IMG/VR virus record: IMGVR_UViG_3300034071_001414
Location: 34,518 to 98,517 of that record
Length of the DNA stretch: 64,000 nt
Direction: 5' to 3' (one strand)
Source: a virus
In this document: positions 21,601 through 29,094 of the stretch, in pieces
How positions within the stretch are numbered: the first letter of the stretch is position 1
Layout: every line of letters begins with the position of its first letter
The notes under the pieces: generated by a model
Databases searched by the model: none
What the model was told of the DNA's origin: nothing
The model's input: only the letters and a program-made list of their open reading frames with translations
Position numbers and translations under genes: made by a program

Positions 21601-23140
21601 TGCAAGATTAACTATAGTTTCCATAGGCAATACGAACCAAATTATTATAGATAATGTCCAAGGAGAATTTGAAACTGGTGTAGGAAAGACTATTAGATAT
21701 ATTAATAGTTCTGGAATTTCCACCAATTTAAATGCATCTTTTGGTGGAAATATTCTTGCAAATGAAATTATTACTGAAAGTGACGGTTTGCATGTGAGAA
21801 TAAATCATAAAAATCATGGAATGTATTTTGATAACAATTTTGTTAATATATTTGGAGTTGAATCTGATGTAAAGCCAACTAAATTATCCGTACCATACTC
21901 ATCAGACTCTACTGGAGAAATAACTGTTGAAGATGCATCACAATTTACAAATTTTGAAGGTGTGGGAGTTGGAACAACAAATCCAGGATATCTTCTAATA
22001 GGAAATGAATTAATAGAATATACTTCAGTTGTTGGTAATACTATTGGTGGAGATATAGTTAGAGGTTTACCATATGGACCAAATACAGTCGCAGTAACTC
22101 ATCCAACAAGTTCTGCAGTTTATAAGTATGAAATTAATAATGTTTCTCTCAGAAGAATTAATAAAACTCATGATTTAAATGATGTAACATCAGAAAATCC
22201 TATTGGATTTGACTATTATAATATTAAATTGGATATGTCTTCGGATGGTGTTGACAGATCTGCTGGTATAGGTTTTAGCAACTTATATCAAAATTTAACT
22301 AAATCAGATGGTGGTTTTAATATAAGAGCATCTCAAAATATTCCATATGAAATTATTTTACCAAATGTTCATAATGTTACAGTAAATGGAACTTCATTGA
22401 GTGCAGAATTAAGAACTGTTACAGGAAAGAGTATAAGTGGAAATGAAATACCATTTATTGATAATGGATTTGAACCTGTCGCAATAAGACAAAATAATTA
22501 TCTTTCTTCACCAAGAATTGTTTGCTCTAAGGTTAATGAGAGAAATCTATTATCAACTTTACCGGAAAACAAATCTTTAACTCTAAGACTTACTTTAGGA
22601 ACAACAAATCCATATCTTTCTCCGGTGATAGATACCCAAAGAATAAGTGCTCAGTTTGTTTCAAATAGGGTTAACAACGTTATAACAAATTATGCAACCG
22701 ACAATAGAGTCAATTCTATTTCAGATGATCCAACATCTTTCCAATACATTTCAAAAGAAATAAACTTAGAAAATTCAGCAACTTCACTTAAAATAATTTT
22801 AGAAGCTTATATTAATTCATATTCTGATATAAGATCTTTCTATTCTATTGGAGAAAATCCTGGATTTTCTCCAATATTCACGCCATTCCCCGGATATGAT
22901 AATCTAAACGAAAAATCTCAAATTATTTCTTTGGAAGACAATAATGGAAGATCAGATTCATTTGTAACTCCAACAAGTTCTCTGGAATATATTTTAAATG
23001 ATAGTGACTTTAAGGAATATGTTTTTACAGTTGACAACTTACCATCATTTAAGAATTTTAGAATTAAATTGTTGGGAACATCGACAAATCAAGTTTTTGT
23101 TCCTAGAATAAGAAATTTAAGAGTTATTTCTCTTGCATAA
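15680..23140 (+). CDS. DUF4815-type giant virion protein (tail/baseplate)
   Basis: 2,486 residues. The N-terminus, with YFDDFNPNNDYHRVLFKPGY followed by PVQARELTTLQSIL, is the signature of the DUF4815 family found in cyanophage and other marine phage virion proteins. The position after gp8 corresponds to the T4 gp9/gp10 fibre-connector region, so attachment to the baseplate periphery or fibre base is plausible. A Gly-Tyr repeat segment sits at about residues 1,894-1,977 (SNSGIGYTPGPGSGGY, SGGSGYQSGD), interrupting otherwise unique sequence. A low-complexity helix-prone stretch near residues 1,110-1,160 (KNLENRIKNLEYY) may trimerise as a short coiled coil. No enzymatic motif is visible. It is contiguous with gp8, with no promoter of its own seen. 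Confidence 0.75.
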   Translation: MSQKTNLNVAPYFDDFNPNNDYHRVLFKPGYPVQARELTTLQSILQNQIEKFGQHFFKEGAKVIPGNTGYSRLYYCVQLENNYLGVPIAAYIDQLVGAKITGQTSGVTAVVDKVLLPQDSERGNLTLYINYLSSSTQNNSTQQFSDGEVLTSNIIITSGLLGNTSIAVGEPFASTISTNSTTIASCFNISEGVYFIRGQFVNVKTETLILDQYTNNPNYRVGLYIDEQIVNSNTDETLNDNSQGFNNYAAPGADRLKISAYLFKKSLTDFDDGNFVELATIVDGIIRSKTEDDKYSFIKDEFARRTYAESGNYLVSPFDISVEESLNNQKGNNGTFTKTQITYGGNTPSESKAVYKISPGKAFIRGYEVETISSTFLDVDKPRTTQILENQSINYSTGPTLKLNRVYGSSPVGLGNTFILSLRNERVGSSGTLSAGKEIGLARVYDFSLDSGSYSTSNSNLNEWNISLFDIQTFTNITLNNSVTLSTPTFVKGNNSGATAFLKDNIVGTDLTLYDVKGSFIPFESFSFDGIDSGIIGIAVTSYGISDIKSVYGNVSSASTFSADVIQSTAFNVGIATISAVSSGVSTVRSSNILFPGNIVKVGNLVKYSDSTKTTPVVAKVIGVGASTISITGVTTVSGIVDGSLPTSSLNVTDFAVLKTDLEKSTDNTLYSRLPKTNISNVDLSNSTLNVRKTFTVNISNNKLSTAVTSGTNETFLPFTEKRYSLVRSNGTTEVLTPDKFEFTSGGTELQIYNLGSNDTNATLVATLQKIKPKAKVKRKNRVNSIIIENSKYEGSGIGGTTLNDGLVYGEYPYGTRVQDENICLNVADIIEIHGIYESEDTSNPSAPKAVLASITSQSSTTSELIVGEEILGTTSGAVAIVAEKLTSSQISLLYKNQNIFNEGEVITFSESNIQAQIVTLDTPSFEISFNYTFNRGQNGSFYDYGYLTRKVNVSEPTKKLKIYFSNGYYESTDDGDITTVNSYNSFDYISDIGSVNGIRNTDIIDIRPVVNNYSVSVGSRSPLEFYGRTFNSVSNSSNTILSSDESLITSFSFYLGRIDSIYLSKDGKFQVKYGTPSERPERPVSVDDSLEIATISLPPYLYSNRQASIRFLEYKRYRMSDIKNLENRIKNLEYYTSLSLLETNTSNLFISDSEGFNRFKSGFFVDNFTSYLPQESSTDINNSIDIEFKELRPKAYTSSIDLKPGYSSVNASTADLAFESPDGINIRKSGDIITLDYAEVEWLKQSFATRSESVTPFLISFWQGTVELTPASDTWMDTVRIEAKIIDVEGNYSTTLADATRRLNVDPQTGFAPTVWNAWTTNWTGRSVSTSTRNVTSSSISSFWSGAQLIEQVDNVVIQQTLQNITETGVESRTGTRTVITEQFDRTSVGDRVVSRDIIPYMRSRNVQFVSKKLKPLTQIYTFFDGKDVTKYCVPKLLEITMSSGVFQVGETITGYIQQTGTGVNANNMLAKITFRVAQTNHREGAYNSPTVTYPRNPYNSQILPPTYSSTSTILNVDTFSLSNSTQGEFGGWVETGMILIGNTSKAQATITNLRLISDLSATLIGSFYIPNPNANIHPRFESGTKTFTLVNSATNDQNAATTIAEEAFTSSGTIETVQENIVSVRNARIENKQEFDSRAVSRTTGTQVVNSRVIASSSSSRVIGWYDPLAQSFLVDNEDGVFLTSCDVFFKTKDDTDIPVTFQLRTMKGGFPTQYVLPLSEIILSPEQVNVSGDGSVSTRVTFKAPVYLQGGGEYCICLASNSTKYSVYISRIGENDLLTQTFISNQPYLGSLFKSQNASTWEASQWEDLKFTLYRADFIENGSIDFYNPDLTEGNAQIAKLMPNSLQFNSKKIRVSLSSTISDSDIRLGNTIIQANTSGRGNYVGSAGSATGTLSVSNSGIGYTPGPGSGGYTFNNVSLTTITGKGAGATANITISNGVAAAATIVSGGSGYQSGDVLGISSIGNTPVGTNARLTIVSIGNTNQIIIDNVQGEFETGVGKTIRYINSSGISTNLNASFGGNILANEIITESDGLHVRINHKNHGMYFDNNFVNIFGVESDVKPTKLSVPYSSDSTGEITVEDASQFTNFEGVGVGTTNPGYLLIGNELIEYTSVVGNTIGGDIVRGLPYGPNTVAVTHPTSSAVYKYEINNVSLRRINKTHDLNDVTSENPIGFDYYNIKLDMSSDGVDRSAGIGFSNLYQNLTKSDGGFNIRASQNIPYEIILPNVHNVTVNGTSLSAELRTVTGKSISGNEIPFIDNGFEPVAIRQNNYLSSPRIVCSKVNERNLLSTLPENKSLTLRLTLGTTNPYLSPVIDTQRISAQFVSNRVNNVITNYATDNRVNSISDDPTSFQYISKEINLENSATSLKIILEAYINSYSDIRSFYSIGENPGFSPIFTPFPGYDNLNEKSQIISLEDNNGRSDSFVTPTSSLEYILNDSDFKEYVFTVDNLPSFKNFRIKLLGTSTNQVFVPRIRNLRVISLA

Positions 23141-23141
23141 T

Positions 23142-23369
23142 ATGGATTATATAAAAGTGAGGGGTCATGAAGGTCTATTTCGTGACCCAAATACAAATTC
23201 AATTATTAATACAAACATGGCAGATTATCAAGAATACATCTCCAGAAAAAAATTGAAAGGCGAAGAAAATGATAAAATGAAAATATTGGAATCTGAAGTT
23301 TCCAATATAAAAAATGATCTCGATGAGATTAAATCCATGTTAAGGAGTTTTATAAATGAACCCAAATGA
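23142..23369 (+). CDS. Conserved small cyanophage-type protein, function unknown
   Basis: 75 residues starting at ATG 23142, one base after the stop of the DUF4815 gene; an in-frame TTG at 23133 would overlap it and is less likely. The N-terminus (MDYIKVRGHEGLFRDPNTNS) looks like a short folded cap with INTNMADYQEYISRKK next, followed by a charged helix (residues about 38-70) rich in Lys, Glu, Asp and Leu that could form a coiled coil. It overlaps the next gene by 14 bp, indicating coupled translation. From the context it may be a minor virion or assembly factor, but nothing in the sequence proves a function. Confidence 0.65.
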   Translation: MDYIKVRGHEGLFRDPNTNSIINTNMADYQEYISRKKLKGEENDKMKILESEVSNIKNDLDEIKSMLRSFINEPK

Positions 23370-23538
23370 TATAGAATTAGAAAATTTGACAAAAAACTTT
23401 GAGTATGCAAAGGCATGTTTAGAAATAGATTCAATAGAAGATATTGAATCTCTGAAACAAATTTCAAAAGCATATATGAAATTATATATGAAACAGCAAG
23501 AAGTTTTAATTCAGATGGGCACATCTGGTGTGCTATAA
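23356..23538 (+). CDS. Small helical hypothetical protein
   Basis: 60 residues, overlapping the previous gene by 14 bp and ending inside the late promoter box that serves gp13. The sequence is almost entirely helix-forming (LENLTKNFEYAKACLEI, then LKQISKAYMKLYMKQQEVLI) with one cysteine and no recognisable catalytic motif. The tight overlap on both sides, and its location between the baseplate and neck genes, argue that it is a real gene of the late region. I do not recognise its family. Confidence 0.55.
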   Translation: MNPNDIELENLTKNFEYAKACLEIDSIEDIESLKQISKAYMKLYMKQQEVLIQMGTSGVL

Positions 23539-23541
23539 ATA
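23534..23541 (+). promoter_or_regulatory. Late promoter box upstream of gp13
   Basis: TATAAATA, an exact T4 late promoter element, 22 bp before the gp13 start codon. The predicted leader contains AGGA at 23547-23550 as a ribosome binding site. Confidence 0.7.
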
Positions 23542-23562
23542 TTTTTAGGAATAAAACTAGAT

Positions 23563-24408
23563 ATGGCGCAACCTACTACTAGACAAGAACTAATAAATTA
23601 TTGCAAAAGAAAACTGGGGGCGCCAGTTTTAGAAATTAATGTTGCAGATGAACAAATAGAAGACTTAGTTGATGATGCAATCCAATTCTTCCAAGAAAGA
23701 CATTTTGATGGGGTATATCCAACATTTTACAAATACAAAATAACCCAAAATGATATTGATAGAGGAAGATCTAGGGGTAATAATGTAGCAGTAGGAATAG
23801 CAACAACAACTGCAACTGCAAATATTGTGGGAGATAGTACCACTTTTACATATGAAGAAAATAGCAATTACTTACAAGTACCACCTTCAGTAATTGGTGT
23901 AACTAAAATATTTCACTTTGATGGTTCAAATGCCATCACTCATAATATGTTTAGTGTAAAATATCAATTATTTTTAAATGATATTTATTACTGGGGAACT
24001 ACAGAATTGTTGAGTTATGCTATGGTTAAAACTTATTTGGAAGATATTAATTTTTTATTAACAACACAAAAACAAATACGATTTAATAAGAGGCAAGATA
24101 GATTATACTTAGATATAGATTGGAGTTCCATTTCAGTTAACGATTATATAATCATCGATTGCTATTCTACTTTAGATCCAAATGACTATTCTAGAGTTTG
24201 GAATGATTCATTTTTAAAACCATATCTAACCTCTCTAATTAAACGTCAATGGGGTCAAAATCTCATAAAATTTCAGGGTGTTAAACTTCCAGGTGGCGTT
24301 GAATTAAATGGCAGACAAATATATGATGATGCCCAAAGGGAGATAGACATTTTAATGGAAAAAATGTCAAGTAATTATGAACTACCCCCTTACGACATGA
24401 TAGGTTAA
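23563..24408 (+). CDS. gp13: Neck protein gp13
   Basis: 281 residues, close to T4 gp13 (309). gp13 with gp14 forms the neck that seals the filled head and accepts the tail. The N-terminal block RQELINYCKRKLGAPVLEIN followed by VADEQIEDLVDDAIQFFQERHFDG is the typical cyanophage gp13 start. A second recognisable block around residues 130-200 (MFSVKYQLFLNDIYYWG ... SYAMVKTYLEDINFLL) fits the family. gp14 follows after 5 bp, and an exact late promoter box and AGGA ribosome binding site precede the gene, consistent with late expression of the pair. Confidence 0.88.
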   Translation: MAQPTTRQELINYCKRKLGAPVLEINVADEQIEDLVDDAIQFFQERHFDGVYPTFYKYKITQNDIDRGRSRGNNVAVGIATTTATANIVGDSTTFTYEENSNYLQVPPSVIGVTKIFHFDGSNAITHNMFSVKYQLFLNDIYYWGTTELLSYAMVKTYLEDINFLLTTQKQIRFNKRQDRLYLDIDWSSISVNDYIIIDCYSTLDPNDYSRVWNDSFLKPYLTSLIKRQWGQNLIKFQGVKLPGGVELNGRQIYDDAQREIDILMEKMSSNYELPPYDMIG

Positions 24409-24413
24409 ATCAC

Positions 24414-25829
24414 ATGCTAAATCCTTTTTTTCAACAAGGAACTCCACTGGAGCAAGGATTAATACAAGATTTAATTAATGAACAATTGAGGATGTATGGC
24501 GTAGAAGTACATTACTTACCAAGAAGATTCATAACTGAAAAAAAAGTCATAAAAGAAGTCATAGAATCTGCCTTTGATTCAGCATATCCAATAGAAGCAT
24601 ATGTGAATAGTTATGAAGGTTATGCAGATAATTCAACTATTTTGTCAAAATTTGGAATACAAGCATTGAATGAAATAGTTTTAACTATTTCTAGAGAAAG
24701 ATTTTCAAATTATATTTCCCCACTTATAAAAAATAAAAGTAATATAAAATTATCATCAAGACCAAAGGAGGGAGATCTAATTTATTTTCCTCTTGGAGAT
24801 AGGTTATTTGAAATAAAGTACGTGGAGCATGAAAAACCTTTTTATCAATTGCAAGGAAATTACACTTATGAATTAAGATGCGAACTATTCAGATATGAAG
24901 ATGAAGTTATCGACACTGGTATTGAAGAAATAGATGATGTCCTTTCCGGAATAGGAACAGACTTGGATTCTGGATTTGTTGCAGTGGGTCCAATACAAAC
25001 ACTTACTATGATTGGTATTGGTATAACCGCAACAGCTAGTACTACTTTAGTAAATGGTGGAATAAGATTTATTACGGTGTCAAATAGAGGAGGTGGATAT
25101 ACCAGTACTCCCAGGGTTGGAATATCATCTGCACCATCTGGCGGATTTGCGGGAATTGCAACAGCAATTATGATTGGTGGGGTTGTTGCATGTAACTCCA
25201 ATGTAAATCCATCGGCAAAATCAGTTCAAGCAGTTGGTTTAATAAATCCGGGATATGGATATACGGTGGCACCAGGAATTAGATTTATTGGTGGAGGCGG
25301 CGCTGGCGCTGGTGCGACAGCAACCATAGGAAATGGTATTATAGGCAGTATAACAATTTCAAATGCAGGTTCTGGTTACACATCTTCTCCCACAATAACT
25401 TTTATAGGAGTATCTTCTGTCTCTGCTGCAGCGACTGCAATAATAAATGATGCAGGATCAATTACATCTATACAGATAACAAATTCTGGACTAGGTTATA
25501 CTCAGGCACCGTCAATAACTATTTCTTCACCTTTTATGTCGGGAATTGGAACATATCAATTTAACGAAGTGATAACTGGTTCCGCAAGTGGAACTACCGC
25601 AAGGGTTCGTTCTTGGAATTCAGTAACTAAAAAGTTGGAGGTTGCCACAATAGATGGAGAATTTATTGTTGGTGAAAACATAGTAGGAACTGCATCATCA
25701 GCTTCCTATAAGTTGAGAATAGTAAATAGTAACGTTGTTGATGATGGATATTCTGATAACACTAATATTGAGATAGAATCTGATAAAATTATTGATTTTT
25801 CGGAAATTAATCCATTCGGTATGCCATAA
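24414..25829 (+). CDS. gp14: Neck protein gp14 with Gly-Tyr repeat insertion
   Basis: 471 residues, almost twice T4 gp14 (256). The first 190 residues look like a normal gp14, with MLNPFFQQGTPLEQGLIQDL and YLPRRFITEKKVIKEVIESA. The extra length is residues about 212-372, four or more imperfect Gly-Tyr repeats (NRGGGYTSTPRVGI, NPGYGYTVAPGIRF, NAGSGYTSSPTITF, NSGLGYTQAPSITI), followed by a tail with SGTTARVRSWN. The repeats resemble those in gp8, the DUF4815 protein and the giant YHYH protein. If displayed on the neck they may decorate it like whiskers or collar fibres; this is inference. It forms a pair with gp13. Confidence 0.85.
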   Translation: MLNPFFQQGTPLEQGLIQDLINEQLRMYGVEVHYLPRRFITEKKVIKEVIESAFDSAYPIEAYVNSYEGYADNSTILSKFGIQALNEIVLTISRERFSNYISPLIKNKSNIKLSSRPKEGDLIYFPLGDRLFEIKYVEHEKPFYQLQGNYTYELRCELFRYEDEVIDTGIEEIDDVLSGIGTDLDSGFVAVGPIQTLTMIGIGITATASTTLVNGGIRFITVSNRGGGYTSTPRVGISSAPSGGFAGIATAIMIGGVVACNSNVNPSAKSVQAVGLINPGYGYTVAPGIRFIGGGGAGAGATATIGNGIIGSITISNAGSGYTSSPTITFIGVSSVSAAATAIINDAGSITSIQITNSGLGYTQAPSITISSPFMSGIGTYQFNEVITGSASGTTARVRSWNSVTKKLEVATIDGEFIVGENIVGTASSASYKLRIVNSNVVDDGYSDNTNIEIESDKIIDFSEINPFGMP

Positions 25830-25832
25830 ATA
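25825..25832 (+). promoter_or_regulatory. Late promoter box upstream of gp15
   Basis: CATAAATA, a one-base variant of the T4 late element, overlapping the end of gp14 and 49 bp upstream of the gp15 start. The leader between them is very AT-rich and can form a weak 6-bp hairpin (25835-25857). Confidence 0.55.
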
Positions 25833-25880
25833 TATTTTATTATACATATACATAAAAAACTAACATTAGATATTAGAAAG

Positions 25881-26882
25881 ATGTTTGAATATTTTTATCA
25901 CGAAATATTAAGAAAAACTGTTATAGCTTTTGGTTCTTTATTCAATAACATTACAATCAAACATTTTGATTCCAATGGAAATGTATCTAGTGTTATTAAA
26001 GTTCCTCTCGCTTACGGACCATCACAAAAATTCTTGGCAAGATTAGAACAATCTCCAGATTTAAGTAAACCAGTTCAAATGACCTTACCAAGAATGTCAT
26101 TTGAACTTACGGGATTGACCTATGACACTTCCAGAAAAGTTTCAACAACTCAGTCATTTACAGTAAAAGATTCCAATGATGGTTCAATAATAAGAAAGTC
26201 ATACATGCCTGTTCCATATAATTTACAGTTTGAACTTTCAATTATGGCAAAATTGAATGATGATGCTCTCCAAATAACCGAACAAATATTACCATATTTT
26301 CAACCATCATACAATATAACAGTAGAATTGGTAGATTCAATCAACGAAAAGAAAGATATACCAATAGTTTTAGAAAACATTACAATGCAGGATGATTATG
26401 AAGGCAATTTCACAACCAGACGTGTTTTAGTTTATACATTAAGATTTACTGCAAAAACATATCTATTTGGTCCAATATCGACTGCAACCAAAGATATCAT
26501 CAAAAAAACTACTATCAGTTATATCACCGGAGAATCTACGGATACTCCAACCAGAAATGTTGTTTACTCTTCAACTCCAAGAGCTATCAAAAATTATACA
26601 GGGACAGTTCTCACAAACTTGACAAAAGATATTACAACAGAAGATATTTTAGTAACTGTAAATGATGCAAGTTCAATTTCAATTAATACTTATCTAGATA
26701 TTGAAGGAGAAGAACTATATGTTCGAGCAAAAAATGGAAATATATTAACTGTCGATAGAGGAAGAGATGATACTACGATAACTTCTCATTTATCTGGCGC
26801 TGAGGTCAAATCTATAACTACAGCAGATAATCTTTTGGTTGAGGAAGGTGATGATTTTGGATTTAGTGGTACAACCTTATAA
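25881..26882 (+). CDS. gp15: Tail terminator / proximal sheath stabiliser gp15
   Basis: 333 residues; T4 gp15 is 272. gp15 forms the hexameric ring that caps the tail tube and sheath and docks onto the neck. The start MFEYFYHEILRKTVIAFGSL followed by FNNITIKHFD, and the central block VPYNLQFELSIMAKLNDDAL with QITEQILPYFQPSYN, are characteristic of this family. The last 80 residues (from about TGTVLTNLTKDITTEDIL) form an added domain with an LDIEGEELYVRAKNGNI motif like those in baseplate proteins of this phage. The gene is followed 2 bp later by the small terminase. Confidence 0.87.
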   Translation: MFEYFYHEILRKTVIAFGSLFNNITIKHFDSNGNVSSVIKVPLAYGPSQKFLARLEQSPDLSKPVQMTLPRMSFELTGLTYDTSRKVSTTQSFTVKDSNDGSIIRKSYMPVPYNLQFELSIMAKLNDDALQITEQILPYFQPSYNITVELVDSINEKKDIPIVLENITMQDDYEGNFTTRRVLVYTLRFTAKTYLFGPISTATKDIIKKTTISYITGESTDTPTRNVVYSSTPRAIKNYTGTVLTNLTKDITTEDILVTVNDASSISINTYLDIEGEELYVRAKNGNILTVDRGRDDTTITSHLSGAEVKSITTADNLLVEEGDDFGFSGTTL

Positions 26883-26884
26883 TT

Positions 26885-27322
26885 ATGAAAATGACAAAAA
26901 AATTCGATGAATTGAATAATACATTTAACGTCAATGGAGATATAGTTTCAACTACAGAGTCTGTAGAGATAGTAGAAAAAATTGAAAAAATATCGTCATC
27001 ATTTGACGATGTTAAAAAGGATTATGATTATACAAGAGGAAATTTATACTCTCTTATAGAGAAAGGTCAAGAAGCAATCAATGGCATTCTTGAACTTGCA
27101 CAAGAGAGTGAAATGCCAAGAGCATATGAAGTAGCGGGTCAACTTATAAAAAATGTTGCAGATGCTACAGATAAATTAATGGACCTCCAAAAGAAACTCA
27201 AAGAAATTGAAGAAGAAAAAGTTGGTAAAGGTCCTACCACAGTTAACAATGCATTATTTGTTGGTTCCACTGCAGAATTAGCAAAACTTTTAAAGCAACA
27301 AAATCAGGATAGTTTAGAATAA
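26885..27322 (+). CDS. gp16: Small terminase subunit gp16
   Basis: 145 residues; T4 gp16 is 164. The small terminase forms a ring that recognises viral DNA and stimulates the gp17 ATPase during packaging. The central helical hairpin with EMPRAYEVAGQLIKNVADAT and DKLMDLQKKLKEIEE is the recognisable T4-type gp16 core, and the C-terminus VGSTAELAKLLKQ is also typical. It has no zinc or nuclease motif, as expected. Start chosen at ATG 26885, 2 bp after gp15. The large subunit gp17 is separated from it by the 575-codon gene at 27351, an insertion relative to T4. Confidence 0.85.
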   Translation: MKMTKKFDELNNTFNVNGDIVSTTESVEIVEKIEKISSSFDDVKKDYDYTRGNLYSLIEKGQEAINGILELAQESEMPRAYEVAGQLIKNVADATDKLMDLQKKLKEIEEEKVGKGPTTVNNALFVGSTAELAKLLKQQNQDSLE

Positions 27323-27328
27323 TAAATA
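27321..27328 (+). promoter_or_regulatory. Late promoter box upstream of the 27351 gene
   Basis: AATAAATA overlapping the gp16 stop codon, 22 bp before the next start codon. Position and spacing match the other late boxes in the window. Confidence 0.6.
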
Positions 27329-27350
27329 TAAAAAGGTATTCCACAATTAA

Positions 27351-29078
27351 ATGCCAAGATTGAAGTCACATAAAACAGTTGAGCAGATTGCTAAGAAGCA
27401 TCGTCTTGATGTGTCTTTTATACAAAAGCAGCTTGATATTGGAGAACCTATTGAACATGAACATACAAAGGATCATGAACTTGCAATGGATATTGCTCTT
27501 CAACATTTAGATGAAATTCCAGATTATTACACTCGTTTGAAGAAGATGGAATCAGATGCTAAAAAACATCATAAAAAATTTAAGGATGTAACGGAAGAAA
27601 CTAAATCCGGAGATGAAGGTTTACATGATTGGTTTGGCAAATCAAAATCATCCGATGGTAAAAGTGGATGGGTCCAACTAGGAGGAAAATGGGCAGGTAA
27701 ACCATGTGCTCGTCAACCTGGTCAAACTTCAACTCCAAAATGTGGAAGTTCTAAAATGAAGAGAGCACTTTCTAAAGACGAAGAAGAAGCAGCGAGACGT
27801 AGAAAAAATATTCAAGATCCTAATCAACCACAAAAAACTGGTGGATCAAAACCAACTAACGTAAGAACTGAAGAAATGGATTTACAAGAAGTCAAAGACA
27901 AACCAGGAAAAGGTAGTGGTAAAAAAGATGCCTGCTACCACAAAGTGAAATCTCGTTATGACGTTTGGCCAAGTGCATATGCATCTGGCGCACTTGTTAA
28001 ATGTCGTAAAGTTGGTGCTGACAATTGGGGTACTAAATCTGAGGCAACTATGCATGAAGAAGAAAGATATTGTCCCCTATGTGATAAAAGAGAAACTAGA
28101 TCTCAGTGTTCTTATGGAGAAAAAGCGTGGGATAAAGTTTCTGTTAAAGATCAAGAGTATTCTATGGCAAGATCTGAACTAAAAAATATTATTGATGCAG
28201 CCAAAAGACTTGAAAAAAAGGTAGGAAAGGGAGAAGGATCATTAGAAGCGTGGGTGCAGTCAAAAATTACAAAAGCTGCCGATTATATTGATACTGCAGC
28301 AGATTATGTTGCAAGCGGAGAAATGCAAGAACAAAAATTGGTAGATAAAATAATTGGAGAAATGAAGTGTTGGCCAGGATATGAAAAAAGGGGGACTCAA
28401 AAACTTTTTGGTAAAAAGTATAATAGATGCATAAAGGCAGAAGATGTAACCATTGAGGATGCTGATGGCAATACTTTTGCTGAAGTTGTTGATTTGATTA
28501 AACCAGAACCAATAAAAGGATTTAAGTCTCAAGTTCAAGAAGCAATAAGACTCCAAGCACAAACTGGAAATGTCATTGCAGTAACTCTTTCCTGGAGAGG
28601 AAAGTATTATTCTCTTAAAATGTTCTTTCCTCAAATTAAAACACCAACAAAAAAAGAAATAAATGATGAACTCCAAAAAGTTTATCCAGGTTCAATGGTT
28701 TTATATCATTCAATCTCAGAAATTCAACCAGGACAGCCTCTTATTCAGATGATTGGACCACAAGGTGGTTCAATGGCATCTCCCGGTCCATCTAAAAGAT
28801 ATATTAAGCCAATGGGAGAAGAAACTGAAACTGAAATTGATGAAGATTGGCAAAAAGTAAATCGCCAAGATAAAACTGATGGATTAAGTCCAGCAGCAGT
28901 AAAGGCATATCGCAGAGAGAATCCAGGTTCAAAACTCAAATCCGCTGTTACCACACCACCTTCAGAATTAAAACCAGGTTCGGCAGATTGGAAAAGAAGA
29001 AAAAATTTCTGTAGTCGTTCTAGAAGTTGGACTGGAGAAAGAGGTAAAGCAGCACGTAAACGTTGGAATTGTAATTAA
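27351..29078 (+). CDS. Mosaic virion-associated protein with DUF5661/DUF5872-like domains
   Basis: 575 residues built of several short domains, inserted between gp16 and gp17. Residues 1-65 resemble DUF5661 (KTVEQIAKKHRLDVSFIQKQ, EHEHTKDHELAMDIALQHLD). Residues about 88-135 (LHDWFGKSKSSDGKSGWVQL, CARQPGQTSTPKCGSSK) and 190-225 (KDACYHKVKSRYDVWPSAYA) resemble the DUF5872-type basic Cys-containing motifs. There is a CPLC...C zinc-ligand-like site near 242, and a C-terminal RRKNFCSRSRSWTGERGKAA basic tail. Residues about 420-465 share a fold-like segment with the protein encoded at 35801 (YPGSMVL versus YPGAVVH). Several LQE, AEE and TEE sites could be cut by the gp21 protease. Basic and late-expressed, so an internal or DNA-contacting virion protein is plausible; no enzymatic role is shown. 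Confidence 0.6.
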   Translation: MPRLKSHKTVEQIAKKHRLDVSFIQKQLDIGEPIEHEHTKDHELAMDIALQHLDEIPDYYTRLKKMESDAKKHHKKFKDVTEETKSGDEGLHDWFGKSKSSDGKSGWVQLGGKWAGKPCARQPGQTSTPKCGSSKMKRALSKDEEEAARRRKNIQDPNQPQKTGGSKPTNVRTEEMDLQEVKDKPGKGSGKKDACYHKVKSRYDVWPSAYASGALVKCRKVGADNWGTKSEATMHEEERYCPLCDKRETRSQCSYGEKAWDKVSVKDQEYSMARSELKNIIDAAKRLEKKVGKGEGSLEAWVQSKITKAADYIDTAADYVASGEMQEQKLVDKIIGEMKCWPGYEKRGTQKLFGKKYNRCIKAEDVTIEDADGNTFAEVVDLIKPEPIKGFKSQVQEAIRLQAQTGNVIAVTLSWRGKYYSLKMFFPQIKTPTKKEINDELQKVYPGSMVLYHSISEIQPGQPLIQMIGPQGGSMASPGPSKRYIKPMGEETETEIDEDWQKVNRQDKTDGLSPAAVKAYRRENPGSKLKSAVTTPPSELKPGSADWKRRKNFCSRSRSWTGERGKAARKRWNCN

Positions 29079-29094
29079 TTAATAGGTCTTTGTT

